A DNA stretch of 64,000 nucleotides from JADGNZ01 sp963719365 (GTDB taxonomy: Bacteria; Acidobacteriota; Thermoanaerobaculia; Gp7-AA8): NCBI GenBank assembly GCA_963719365.1, contig OY970380.1, forward strand, positions 5,146,001-5,210,000. Direction: 5' to 3'. The notes under the pieces are model-generated. The model was not told the DNA's origin, did not search any database, and was given only the letters and a program-made list of their open reading frames with translations. The position numbers and the translations under genes were made by a program. Each line of letters begins with the position of its first letter. Position 1 is the stretch's first letter. This document shows, one piece after another, positions 8,754 through 16,620 of this stretch.

Positions 8754-9044
8754 TTAATCCGGCCGCCGCACGCGTACCTTTGAATCGCTGAGCACGACGA
8801 AACAGCCTGCCCACGACTCGACATCTTCAGAAGCAAATACACTGCGTACTTTCGCCATCAGCGCGCCGCGTCCGGGCCTCTTCAACCGAAGCAGCACGAA
8901 GCCGGCGTGCTGGCCTGGAGTGAACATTCGGGCGTCTCCAAATCCGATGTCCTGGGTGATGAGGAGGCGCTTCTCGATCTGCGCGGCCCGCCACACCTCC
9001 GGATCAGGGTGTCCCGAGAGTTGTTTGCCGAGCTTGATCCGCAT
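8754..9044 (-). CDS. DUF5615 PIN-like toxin, apparently missing an internal N-terminal segment
   Basis: 96 residues. SGHPDPEVWRAAQIEKRLLI, then TQDIGFGD, and FTPGQHAGFVLLRL match the DUF5615 PIN-like family, VapC-type nucleases paired with DUF433 antitoxins. Family members usually open with an acidic (M)KIKLDEN-type strand and ~25 further residues before the GHPD motif. Here MRIKLGKQ runs straight into LSGHPDPE, so that stretch, including the first catalytic acidic residue, seems deleted. The ATG shares its first base with the antitoxin's TGA stop (1-bp overlap, 9044). Probably an inactivated toxin still co-transcribed with its antitoxin. Confidence 0.8.
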   Translation of the reverse strand: MRIKLGKQLSGHPDPEVWRAAQIEKRLLITQDIGFGDARMFTPGQHAGFVLLRLKRPGRGALMAKVRSVFASEDVESWAGCFVVLSDSKVRVRRPD

Positions 9045-9280
9045 CAGATCGCCGGAATCTCCGGGATCGGCAGATCCTCTTCGGCGGCAGTGGCGGCAAA
9101 GGCGATGGCTGCGCGAATATCTTCGCTGCTCAGCGCCGGAAAACTGCGGATAATCTCTCCCTCACCGGCGCCTTCGGCGAGACTTGCCAGTACGGTTCGC
9201 AGCGTCACCCTCGTCCCGCGGATCACGGGCTCTCCTCCGCAGATTTGCGGGTCGCGCGAAATGTGGTCCTGATAGTTCAT
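9044..9280 (-). CDS. DUF433-family antitoxin
   Basis: 78 residues from ATG 9280. The sequence ISRDPQICGGEPVIRGTRV (residues ~7-25) is the hallmark of DUF433, a small winged-helix antitoxin family partnered with DUF5615 toxins. Longer in-frame extensions upstream cross the divergent promoter region and antisense of the sigma gene and are not used. It is first in a two-gene toxin-antitoxin operon with a 1-bp overlap and probably represses its own promoter in the 90-bp gap shared with the ECF sigma gene. Confidence 0.88.
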   Translation of the reverse strand: MNYQDHISRDPQICGGEPVIRGTRVTLRTVLASLAEGAGEGEIIRSFPALSSEDIRAAIAFAATAAEEDLPIPEIPAI

Positions 9281-9370
9281 GCGTATCCTGCTGAGGGATT
9301 GTAACCAAGGCGAGATTCCGGTGATAGAGATCTTCCGAACGAAACGCCCCCTCCCCGTGTTCTTACCAAC

Positions 9371-10003
9371 ATGAAGAACAGTTGGACAGGCGGCGAATTG
9401 GCGGGCGAGCCTGATCGGAACGAGGGGGGCGCGCTGGCGGTGGCTGTTCATCGCTGCGAGCCGGGGGCGTTCGAGAGGCTCATCGATCGATTCGAGAAAC
9501 CGCTCTTCGGTTACGCGCATGGCATCCTGCAGAACGCGTTCGATGCGCAGGAGGTCGTGCAGGACGCGATGATGCGCGCGCACAAGGCGCTCACGCGGCA
9601 GTATGACGAGGCTCGCTGCGCGGCGCTGGCGTTGCGTCCGTGGTTGTTCAAGACCGTGCGCAATCTTTGTCTCAACAAGCGGCGCTCGAAACGCAGTTCG
9701 TTCGAGCAACCGCTGGAGGACTTCGACGACGGCCGGATCGGGCCGTTTGTCAGTCTCGAAGGATCGGATCTCGAGCGGAAGGAAGAGATTGAGCTGCTGC
9801 GGCGGGCCATGGCGTTACTGCCGGCCGACGCGCGCGAGCTGATCGTGCTGCGGTTCATGGAAGAGATGTCGTACGCGGAGATCGCCTCGACCGTAGGCCA
9901 GTCCGAGGCGGCACTTCGCGGCAAGGTTTTCCGGTCGCTCAAGCTGTTGCGCGATGCGCTGGGAAAACCGGCAACCCAGAAGGGGGTGGCGTATGCAATG
10001 TAG
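9371..10003 (+). CDS. ECF-type RNA polymerase sigma factor
   Basis: 210 residues. Sigma region 2 is seen at ~28-90 (CEPGAFERLIDRFEKPLFGY, FDAQEVVQDAMMRAHKAL, LRPWLFKTVRNLCLNKRR) and region 4 at ~140-195 (LLPADARELIVLRFMEEMSY, AEIASTVGQSEAALRGKVFR). There is no region 3, as expected for an ECF factor. Its last 11 bases overlap the start of the next gene (ATG 9993 lies inside the codons before the TAG at 10001-10003), so sigma and partner are co-translated. The partner carries an anti-sigma-type zinc finger, the usual arrangement for ECF sigma/anti-sigma pairs. Confidence 0.93.
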   Translation: MKNSWTGGELAGEPDRNEGGALAVAVHRCEPGAFERLIDRFEKPLFGYAHGILQNAFDAQEVVQDAMMRAHKALTRQYDEARCAALALRPWLFKTVRNLCLNKRRSKRSSFEQPLEDFDDGRIGPFVSLEGSDLERKEEIELLRRAMALLPADARELIVLRFMEEMSYAEIASTVGQSEAALRGKVFRSLKLLRDALGKPATQKGVAYAM

Positions 10004-10868
10004 AACTGTGTTGACGAGGATCGACGCGTTGCGGACACGCGAGCTTGCGCCGATCGAGAAAACGGCGGTGGAGCAGCATTTCAAAACATGCCGCACTTGC
10101 AACGATTCGCAGGCTGACGTCGTCGATCTCGCGAAGGCGATCAAGTCGCTGGCCGTCGTGCCGCAGCGGTCGTGCCGCGAGGCAGTGAAGAAGGAGATCG
10201 CCGATTCCTACGACCGCGTCGGCGATTCGTGGGTTGCGTTTTCCAACGGCCGCATCCGGATGATTGCCAAAGCGGAATCGATCGATGACGTTCGCGCGGC
10301 CTATGCGAAAAAGTATGGACGTGTGCTGGAACCGGGAACGATTCCCGATCCATTGCGGAAGCAGGTGATAGCGGCAGTGAATGGCCAGGGCGTGACCGCG
10401 CCGAAAGTCGATCTCGATGCTGCGAACGACCTCGAGCACGACGTGATGCAGACGCTCGTGCGCATTCCGCGCGGCGAGGTCCGCACCTACGCCTGGGTCG
10501 CCCGCCAGGCCGGCCGTCCTCGGGCCGTCCGCGCCGTGGCCAGCATCATCGCCCGCAACGTGGTTCCGTACGTGGTGCCGTGCCATCGCGTCGTGCCGTC
10601 GTCAGGCGGCGTCGGCAACTACATTTTCGGCAGCGCCACGAAGCGCGCGTTGCTGGAGCGCGAGGGAGTGAATGTCGACGCGCTCGACGCGTTGGCGCGG
10701 GAGCACGTCCGCTACATCGGATCGCGCACGACCCACATCTTCTGCTTCCCAACCTGCCGCGATGCGAAACGGATTCAGGAGAAGAACCGGATGCCGTTTC
10801 GCGATGCGGATGACGCTCTGGAAAATGGATACCGGCCGTGCCGGCATTGTCAGCCGGTGGCGGCGTGA
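9993..10868 (+). CDS. Fusion: anti-sigma zinc finger + O6-alkylguanine-DNA methyltransferase + Ada-type zinc domain
   Basis: 291 residues from the ATG at 9993, overlapping the ECF sigma gene by 11 bp. Domains in order: (1) a zf-HC2/ZAS-like finger, Cys3...His29-x3-Cys33-x2-Cys36, typical of anti-sigma factors; (2) the two-part methyltransferase, with an N-terminal lobe ~75-140 and a catalytic lobe ~148-225 containing RIPRGEVRTYAWVARQAGRP and the acceptor PCHR (Cys197); (3) an Ada N-terminal-type metal domain moved to the C-terminus, Cys251-x3-Cys255...Cys283-x2-Cys286. That spacing matches the four zinc cysteines of E. coli Ada, one of which takes methyl groups from phosphotriesters. Ada's AraC helix-turn-helix is absent. 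Inference: alkyl damage is repaired by, and sensed through, the anti-sigma protein, which then frees the sigma factor. Confidence 0.9.
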   Translation: MQCRTVLTRIDALRTRELAPIEKTAVEQHFKTCRTCNDSQADVVDLAKAIKSLAVVPQRSCREAVKKEIADSYDRVGDSWVAFSNGRIRMIAKAESIDDVRAAYAKKYGRVLEPGTIPDPLRKQVIAAVNGQGVTAPKVDLDAANDLEHDVMQTLVRIPRGEVRTYAWVARQAGRPRAVRAVASIIARNVVPYVVPCHRVVPSSGGVGNYIFGSATKRALLEREGVNVDALDALAREHVRYIGSRTTHIFCFPTCRDAKRIQEKNRMPFRDADDALENGYRPCRHCQPVAA

Positions 10869-10870
10869 TT

Positions 10871-10994
10871 CGCGGCGGCGAGGACGCCGCCGAGCCAGCC
10901 GGCGGGGACGCCAGCGTTCCGCCAAAGGATCACTTGCCACTTGCGACGGAACGCTGCCGTCCCGGCGGCTGGCCCGGCGGCGTCCCCGCCGCCG
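10871..10994. repeat. GC-rich inverted repeat between convergent genes
   Basis: Left arm 10871-10922 (GGCGGGGACGCCAGCGTTCC core) and right arm 10947-10994 (GGAACGCTGCCGTCCCGGCG core) are inverted relatives of each other. The element fills the gap between two convergent genes and could terminate both. Related sequence recurs at 14660-14720 (inside lhr), 15529-15575 and 31135-31186 (inside the ABC ATPase gene). Confidence 0.85.
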
Positions 10995-11003
10995 AACCGC
11001 AAA

Positions 11004-14000
11004 TTACGCGCGGCCGACGAACCCCGCCGCGACCGGCACGCGCCGTCCTGCCAGCGCCATCGCCACATCCATATCCGATTCGGCCAGCGGCCGTAGGAAG
11101 TCGCCTTCCATTACGGACATGGCGATGCCGTCGCGGTAGGCGATGCGCGTTCCGGCGATGGCGCGGATTCGTTCGCCGGTGGTGAGGATGCCGATCAGGT
11201 TGAGGGGGTCGGCGGCGCTGATGACGATGAGGCGTCCGTCCGGCGCGCTTCGCCGGATCTCGCGAAGTTTTTCCACCGCCTCGGGGAGCGCGAATTGTTC
11301 TCCGGACATGCCTGCTACGAAACGGCCGCCGCGGATTTCGCCGCGGGCTTCGAGGCGACGGTAGACGCGGGCGAGCTCGCGCCAGGGAGCGGCGTTCGGT
11401 TCGCGCGTGAGCAGGCGGCGGAAGATGACGCCGTATCGTCGCAGGAGCGCGCGTGCTTGTGTTTCGACAGCCTCATCACGATCGCTGCTCGCGGCGAGCA
11501 ACGACCATCGTCCGGCGCGTTCGGGACGGCGTCCGATGAAGCCGTCGGAGGTGATGAGGCCTGCGTTCGATACCTCGTCGATCACTTCTTGATCAGAACT
11601 CAAATCGCGGCTGAACGACGCGCCGCGCGTTTGGAGTGTGTCGAGAACTCGTTGCGCGTCTTCGCTCAACGCAGGCGCGAGGAATTCAGGCGTGAGCCAG
11701 GCGGCGACGTGCGATCGCGGAGCGAGCGCCACGCCCGTGGTCAGCCGCGCCCATCCCACTTCGCCACTGAAGCAGAGCGAGTCGAGCAGCGACGGCTCAT
11801 AGCGATCGATGCGCAGCGGCAGGATGTGCCGCTCCCACGCGTTCATGGCGATCTCGAAACCATCGAGTTGTTTGATGACCTCGTGAAGCCCGTCGATTCC
11901 AGTCAGCCGCGTCGATGCCGTGACGTGCTGCCACGCGAAGAGGAAGCGCGTGAAGTCGGTGGCAGTGACCGGCTCAATCTCGGCGCGCAGGCGGTTGAGC
12001 GTGTAGCGATGGATGCGGGCCAGGAGTCTGCGATCGCACCATTGAAGAGTGAACGGTGAAGAGTGAAGAGTGAAAGTTCCGCGGAGAACCAGGCCTTCCT
12101 GTTCGAGTTTGAGGAGCGCAGCGTCGGCGTCGGATTCGGAGATGTTCATCGATGACGCCAGTTCGGTTGCTGTTGTCGGTCCGAGGAGGGAGACGCGGCC
12201 GCGGATGATCTCGACGATCGCTTCTTCGCGGGACCACTCCTTTTTCTTTCGCGATGCGGGCGGGTCGATGTCGGTGCTGATTGATGGGTGGATGGCCAGG
12301 ATTTCGGGGATGCGTTCGGCGGCGACCCACATGCCTGCCGGGGCAAACAACACAGTCGCCCTTCGCGCCGCCGCCAGCTCCATGAACAACTCCGGCGCAT
12401 CGACTTCGCCTTCGAGCAGGAATCCGAATGTCAGCAGCGCATCATGCAACTCATCCGCATCGCGCGGATCGGGACTCGCTTCCTCGCGGACGCGTGCGAT
12501 CGCGGAGGGATCGAGGGCGCCGAGGTCGTTGGCGGTGGTGCGGCGGGTCATGACGGCTTGCGTGCGGCGCTCCTCGAGCGGCGCATCGTCGAGGAACGCG
12601 TACGGTTTTGCGTTGAGGATCTCGTGCGCGAGCGGCGACGGCTCGGTCGTGTCGCGGGCGATGCATTCGATCTCGCCCGCGTGGATGCGCGTGAGCACGC
12701 GCGCGAGGCCGTCGAAGTCCATCGCTTCCTCGAGGCAATCGCGGACGACCTGGTTGACGAGTGGATGATCGGGCAGCTCGCGGTCGCCGCCGAGGTTTTC
12801 GGGGCAGGCCGCGGCGTCGGGGAAAACGGCGGCCATGAGGTCGTCAGCCATCGCGCGCTGCAACGGTGGCGGCGTTTTGCGGCCTCCGCGATTGCGCGGG
12901 ATGGCCAGCGAGATGGTGGTGTTCCAGCGCCAGCGTGTCGGAAAAACGGGCGCGGCCAGCATGGCCTGGATCAGCACGTCGCGCGCGGTCGCTGGATGCA
13001 GATAGCGAAAAACATCGGCGAGCGGAAATGAGTGCTGCGGTCCCAGCGACAACAGAATCGCATCTTCAGTTGCCGCGGCCTGCAGCTCGAAGTTGAACTG
13101 CCGGCAGAAGCGTTTGCGCAGCGCCAGGCCCCACGCTTTGTTGATGCGGCTCCCGAACGGCGCGTGCAGAACGAGCTGCATTCCGCCCGATTCGTCGAAG
13201 AAACGTTCGAGGATGATCGTGTCCTGCGTCGGCAGTGCGCCGAGGGCGCGGCGGGAGTCGTCGAGGTAGGCGACGATCTCGCGTGCGGCGTCGAGAGGCA
13301 TGCCGGTTTGTTCGATGAGCCAGGTTTCGGCGGGGAGTGGGGTGTGGGGGGTGGGGTGTGGGAGTTGAACCGAGGGGTTCGCGCCAAACGCGATCAACGC
13401 TTCTCCATGCACTCGCGATTCATCGACGTTGGAGCCGGTGGCAGTGAGTCGTTTGTGGCCGCCGTCGACGGCAACTTTCTCATCGGAGGTCTCGACTCCA
13501 CTCCCACTCCCCACACCCAACTCCCCACTCCCCGCAAGAATCACGGACAGCTCGGACCTCATCTCGCTCACCGCGCGCGACAATTCATCGCTGCGCGCGG
13601 GCGCTTCGCCGAGCCAGAACGGAATCGTCGGCGGTGCGCCTTTGGCGTCGGAGACGCGCACGGTTCCGCTCAGAACCTGCGTGATCTGCCACGAGGCGTT
13701 GCCGAGTTGGAAGATGTCGCCGGCGTTGCTCTCGATGGCGAAGTCTTCGTTGAGCGTGCCGACGACGGTATCGTCCGGCTCCAGCACCACTTTGTAATCC
13801 GCCACCTCGGGGATCGCGCCGCCGGACGTGATGGCCAGCATCCGCGATCCACGGCGTCCGCGAACGCGATGATTGACCTCGTCGCGATGAACGAGCGCAC
13901 CACGCCGCCCGCGTTTGGTGGCAAAGCCTTCCGCGACCATGGCCAGCACTTCGTCGAAGTTCTTTCGCGAGAGATCGCGATACGGCCACGCCTTCCGCAC

Positions 14001-15497
14001 GAGCGCGAACAATTCATCCTCGGTGTAGTCCTCGCACGACGTTTCGGCCACGATCTGCTGCGCCAGCACATCGAGCGGCGCGTCGTGCGTGACGATGCGA
14101 TCGAGCTCGCCGCGGCGCACTTCGCGCATCAGGGCCGCGCATTCGATGAGGTCATCGAGCGAGGTGGGAAAGAGGCGGCCCTTCGGCAAGCCGGAAATCG
14201 TGTGACCCGACCGGCCGACGCGCTGCAGCAAGGTGGCGATCCGATGCGGCGACGCGATCTGGCAGACGAGATCGACGTGTCCGATGTCGATGCCCAACTC
14301 CAGCGACGCCGTCGCCACAAGCGCTTTGAGCCGACCGTTCTTCAGCCGCGATTCGGCATCGAGCCGCTTCTCTTTCGACAAACTGCCGTGATGCGCCGTC
14401 ACCGCATCGTCGCCGAGCCGCTCGCTGAGATGCCGCGCCACCCGCTCGGCCATGCGCCGTGTGTTGACGAAGACGAGCGTGGTCTTGTGCTCGCCGATGA
14501 GCTGCGTGAGCCGGTCGTAGTACTCGCCCCAAACTTCGTTCGACATCACCGTCTCGACGTTGGAGCGCGGGATCTCGAGGGCGAGATCGATCGTGCGGCG
14601 ATGGCCTTCGTCGATGATGGTTACGCGGGTGTCGGGTGTCGGGGGTCGTGTGTCGGAGCCTTCCGGCGGAACGCTGGCGTCCCCGCCGGCTGGCCCGCAG
14701 GCGTCCTCGCCTGCGACCGTGCGGAACTTAGCAATCGAAATTCTCACATCAGAGCCGCGCGTATCGGTTGTCGGCGTCGGCGTTTCGTCACTCGCCGAAA
14801 CGAGACGTTGTTCGCAATCTACGACCCCCCACTCCCCACGCCCCACTCCCGCCAAATACTCCGCCACCAACTCGATCGGCTTCTGCGTCGCCGACAGTCC
14901 CAATCGCAGCAGCGGCGCAACGGCCACCTTCTGCAATCGTTCCAGCGTGATCGCCAGGTGCGCGCCGCGGCGCGTGCCGATCACGGCGTGAATCTCATCG
15001 ACGATGACGGTTCGCGCGGTGCGAAGCATTTCCCGGCTTCGCTCAGCCGTGAGCAACAGGTAAAGCGATTCGGGGGTCGTGACGAGAATGTGCGGCGGCT
15101 TCCGCAGCATCGCCGCGCGCTCGGACGATGTCGTGTCGCCGGTGCGCACCGCGGCGGTGATGCGCGGCGCGTCCAATCCCATCTCTTCCGCGATCTGGCG
15201 GATTCCGCGCCGCGGCTCGGCCAGGTTTTTGTGGATGTCCGCGCTCAACGCCTTCAGCGGCGAGATGTAAACGACGCGGACTTCATCGGGCAGTGGCTGG
15301 CTCAATCCTTCGACGAAGAGATCGTCGAGCGCGTTGAAAAACGCCGCCAGGGTCTTGCCCGACCCGGTCGGCGCGGCGATGAGCGTGTGTTGTCCTTCGC
15401 GAATGGCGTCCCAGCCGCGCGTCTGGACCGTTGTGGGATTGCCGAGTGTTTGCGTGAACCAGCGTTGAAGGACGGGATGGAATCGATCGAGGGACAT
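11004..15497 (-). CDS. lhr: Lhr-type DEAD/DEAH superfamily 2 helicase
   Basis: 1497 residues, the length of full Lhr (helicase core, winged helix and long C-terminal domain). Walker A is APTGSGKT (42-49), the Walker B box DEIH (167-170), then GLSATQ (200-205) and QRVGRSGHTISG (~420-431). Lhr is a 3'-5' translocase linked to mitomycin-C/oxidative damage repair. The frame holds four or more stretches of dispersed-repeat DNA without being broken: residues ~216-224, ~239-292, ~650-735 and ~1141-1152. These translate into Pro/Thr/Gly-rich tracts absent from ordinary Lhr and sit at likely loops. The gene stands alone, with repeats at both ends. Confidence 0.92.
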   Translation of the reverse strand: MSLDRFHPVLQRWFTQTLGNPTTVQTRGWDAIREGQHTLIAAPTGSGKTLAAFFNALDDLFVEGLSQPLPDEVRVVYISPLKALSADIHKNLAEPRRGIRQIAEEMGLDAPRITAAVRTGDTTSSERAAMLRKPPHILVTTPESLYLLLTAERSREMLRTARTVIVDEIHAVIGTRRGAHLAITLERLQKVAVAPLLRLGLSATQKPIELVAEYLAGVGRGEWGVVDCEQRLVSASDETPTPTTDTRGSDVRISIAKFRTVAGEDACGPAGGDASVPPEGSDTRPPTPDTRVTIIDEGHRRTIDLALEIPRSNVETVMSNEVWGEYYDRLTQLIGEHKTTLVFVNTRRMAERVARHLSERLGDDAVTAHHGSLSKEKRLDAESRLKNGRLKALVATASLELGIDIGHVDLVCQIASPHRIATLLQRVGRSGHTISGLPKGRLFPTSLDDLIECAALMREVRRGELDRIVTHDAPLDVLAQQIVAETSCEDYTEDELFALVRKAWPYRDLSRKNFDEVLAMVAEGFATKRGRRGALVHRDEVNHRVRGRRGSRMLAITSGGAIPEVADYKVVLEPDDTVVGTLNEDFAIESNAGDIFQLGNASWQITQVLSGTVRVSDAKGAPPTIPFWLGEAPARSDELSRAVSEMRSELSVILAGSGELGVGSGSGVETSDEKVAVDGGHKRLTATGSNVDESRVHGEALIAFGANPSVQLPHPTPHTPLPAETWLIEQTGMPLDAAREIVAYLDDSRRALGALPTQDTIILERFFDESGGMQLVLHAPFGSRINKAWGLALRKRFCRQFNFELQAAATEDAILLSLGPQHSFPLADVFRYLHPATARDVLIQAMLAAPVFPTRWRWNTTISLAIPRNRGGRKTPPPLQRAMADDLMAAVFPDAAACPENLGGDRELPDHPLVNQVVRDCLEEAMDFDGLARVLTRIHAGEIECIARDTTEPSPLAHEILNAKPYAFLDDAPLEERRTQAVMTRRTTANDLGALDPSAIARVREEASPDPRDADELHDALLTFGFLLEGEVDAPELFMELAAARRATVLFAPAGMWVAAERIPEILAIHPSISTDIDPPASRKKKEWSREEAIVEIIRGRVSLLGPTTATELASSMNISESDADAALLKLEQEGLVLRGTFTLHSSPFTLQWCDRRLLARIHRYTLNRLRAEIEPVTATDFTRFLFAWQHVTASTRLTGIDGLHEVIKQLDGFEIAMNAWERHILPLRIDRYEPSLLDSLCFSGEVGWARLTTGVALAPRSHVAAWLTPEFLAPALSEDAQRVLDTLQTRGASFSRDLSSDQEVIDEVSNAGLITSDGFIGRRPERAGRWSLLAASSDRDEAVETQARALLRRYGVIFRRLLTREPNAAPWRELARVYRRLEARGEIRGGRFVAGMSGEQFALPEAVEKLREIRRSAPDGRLIVISAADPLNLIGILTTGERIRAIAGTRIAYRDGIAMSVMEGDFLRPLAESDMDVAMALAGRRVPVAAGFVGRA
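12044..12076. repeat. In-frame short tandem repeat (GAAGAGTGAA type) within lhr
   Basis: Degenerate tandem units of GAAGAGTGAA (coding strand reading TTCACTCTTCACC) encode a TLHSSPFTLQ-like tract at residues ~1141-1152 of Lhr. The same unit occurs in intergenic DNA at 55767-55800. Confidence 0.85.
13330..13540. repeat. In-frame CCCCACTCC-type repeats within lhr
   Basis: Two tracts, 13330-13369 (GTGGGGTGTGGGGGGTGGGG) and 13495-13540 (ACTCCCACTCCCCACACCCA), are inverse-oriented copies of one G/C-skewed 7-8 bp unit. They encode LPHPTPHTPLP-like and GSGELGVGSGSG-like tracts bounding an insert at about residues 650-735 of Lhr. A third tract lies at 14821-14853. Confidence 0.85.
14627..14853. repeat. 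In-frame composite repeat within lhr (GTGTCGG, GC-rich palindrome, CCCCACTCC units)
   Basis: 14627-14656 is a GTGTCGGGTGTCGGGGGTCG tandem; 14660-14720 is a copy of the GC-rich element seen at 10871-10994; 14821-14853 is a CCCCACTCCCCACGCCCCAC tract. Together they add about 50-75 residues (TPTTDTRGSD, GEDACGPAGGDASVPPEG and similar) between the two RecA-like domains of Lhr without a stop or frameshift. Confidence 0.85.
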
Positions 15498-15528
15498 GGG
15501 GGAGGGGAAAGATTATCGCGAAATCCGG

Positions 15529-15575
15529 CCGCCGGGCCGGCGGCGGAACAGCCGGCGGGCCGCCGGCGCTACGGC
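15529..15575. repeat. GC-rich palindrome upstream of the quinone oxidoreductase gene
   Basis: CCGCCGGGCCGGCGGCGGAA and its neighbour GCCGGCGGGCCGCCGGCGC form nested hairpins in the 103-bp divergent gap between lhr and the oxidoreductase gene, leaving little room for two ordinary promoters. Confidence 0.65.
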
Positions 15576-15600
15576 CCTCAGGGTGGTGTAGGTTGTACGC

Positions 15601-16563
15601 ATGAAAGCGATACGCGTTGCTGAGACTGGCGGGCCTGAAGTTCTTCAATACGTAGATGCCGATGTGCCGGAGCCGGGGGCAGGCGAGGTGCTGGTTCGCA
15701 TCGAGGCGATCGGCGTCAATTTCATCGATGTCTATCACCGGACTGGCCTCTACAAGATGCCGTTGCCGTTCACGCCCGGGTCGGAGGCGGCGGGGGTCGT
15801 GGAGCGCGTCGGTGACGGCGTCGATGATTTGAAGAAGGGCGATCGTGTGGCGTATGCGATGGTGCGCGGTTCGTATGCGGAGTTCGCGATTGCGCCGGCG
15901 AACTTGCTCGTGCACCTGCCGGACTCCATCGATTCAAAGACGGCTGCTGCGGCGATGCTGCAGGGGATGACGGCGCACTACCTGGCGATGAGCGTTCATC
16001 CGATTGCGGCGGGGGAGTCGGTGTTGATCCAGGCGGCGGCTGGCGGAGTTGGCGCGCTGCTGGTGCAGATCGCGAAGATGCTGGGAGCGCGGGTTTTCGG
16101 CACCGCGTCGGCGAAGCATCTCGACATTGCGCGCGATGCCGGATGCGATGTCGTCATCGACTACACGAAGGACGATTTTGAAGCGATCGTGATGTCGGAA
16201 ACGGACGGCAAGGGATGCAACGCTGTCTACGATTCCGTCGGCAAGACGACGTTCGACAAGAGTCTGAATTGCTGCGGTCTGCGGGCGACGCTCGGGCTGT
16301 TCGGGCAATCGAGCGGCGTTGTTTCGCCGTTCGATCCGAGCCGTCTGGCGAAAAACGGTGTCTTCCTGACGCGGCCCACCCTCGGGCACTACATCCACAC
16401 GCGCGAGGAGTTGCTCGACCGTGCGCGCGAGTTGTTTGAATGGATCGGCTCGGGACGGCTGAAGCTGCGCATCGATCGGGAAGTGCCGTTACGTGATGCG
16501 GCGGATGCGCATCGTGCGCTCGAAGCGCGGGAGACGACGGGAAAGGTGCTCTTGATTCCGTAG
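15601..16563 (+). CDS. NADPH:quinone oxidoreductase, zinc-free MDR family
   Basis: 320 residues, typical of the QOR/zeta-crystallin branch of medium-chain dehydrogenases. The N-terminal GroES-like fold includes GVNFIDVYHRTGLY (~39-52) and PFTPGSEAAGVVE (~57-69). The Rossmann domain has the NADPH loop QAAAGGVGALLVQ (~142-154). The zinc-ligand Cys/His set of alcohol dehydrogenases is absent, consistent with quinone or enone reduction by NADPH. Cytoplasmic and monocistronic; it converges on the kinase gene with a hairpin between them. Confidence 0.92.
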   Translation: MKAIRVAETGGPEVLQYVDADVPEPGAGEVLVRIEAIGVNFIDVYHRTGLYKMPLPFTPGSEAAGVVERVGDGVDDLKKGDRVAYAMVRGSYAEFAIAPANLLVHLPDSIDSKTAAAAMLQGMTAHYLAMSVHPIAAGESVLIQAAAGGVGALLVQIAKMLGARVFGTASAKHLDIARDAGCDVVIDYTKDDFEAIVMSETDGKGCNAVYDSVGKTTFDKSLNCCGLRATLGLFGQSSGVVSPFDPSRLAKNGVFLTRPTLGHYIHTREELLDRARELFEWIGSGRLKLRIDREVPLRDAADAHRALEARETTGKVLLIP

Positions 16564-16578
16564 TGCTGCTCGTTGGAA

Positions 16579-16604
16579 AAGCACAGACACTCTTGTCAGT
16601 GCTT
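16579..16604. terminator. Hairpin between convergent genes
   Basis: AAGCACAGACA and TGTCAGTGCTT pair around a CTCT loop with one mismatch. It lies in the 57-bp gap between the two convergent stops at 16563 and 16621, so it may serve both genes. There is no strong T-run. A GCACAGACA-headed palindrome of similar look occurs in-frame at 31884-31905. Confidence 0.55.
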
Positions 16605-16620
16605 CGACGATGCCAGGATC

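Noticed and set aside
13032..15623. An 863-codon open frame on the plus strand opposite lhr
   Set aside because: It is the antisense of a clear Lhr helicase, its sequence is Arg/Ala/Gly/Asp-rich without a recognisable fold, and GC-rich codon bias produces such frames throughout this window.
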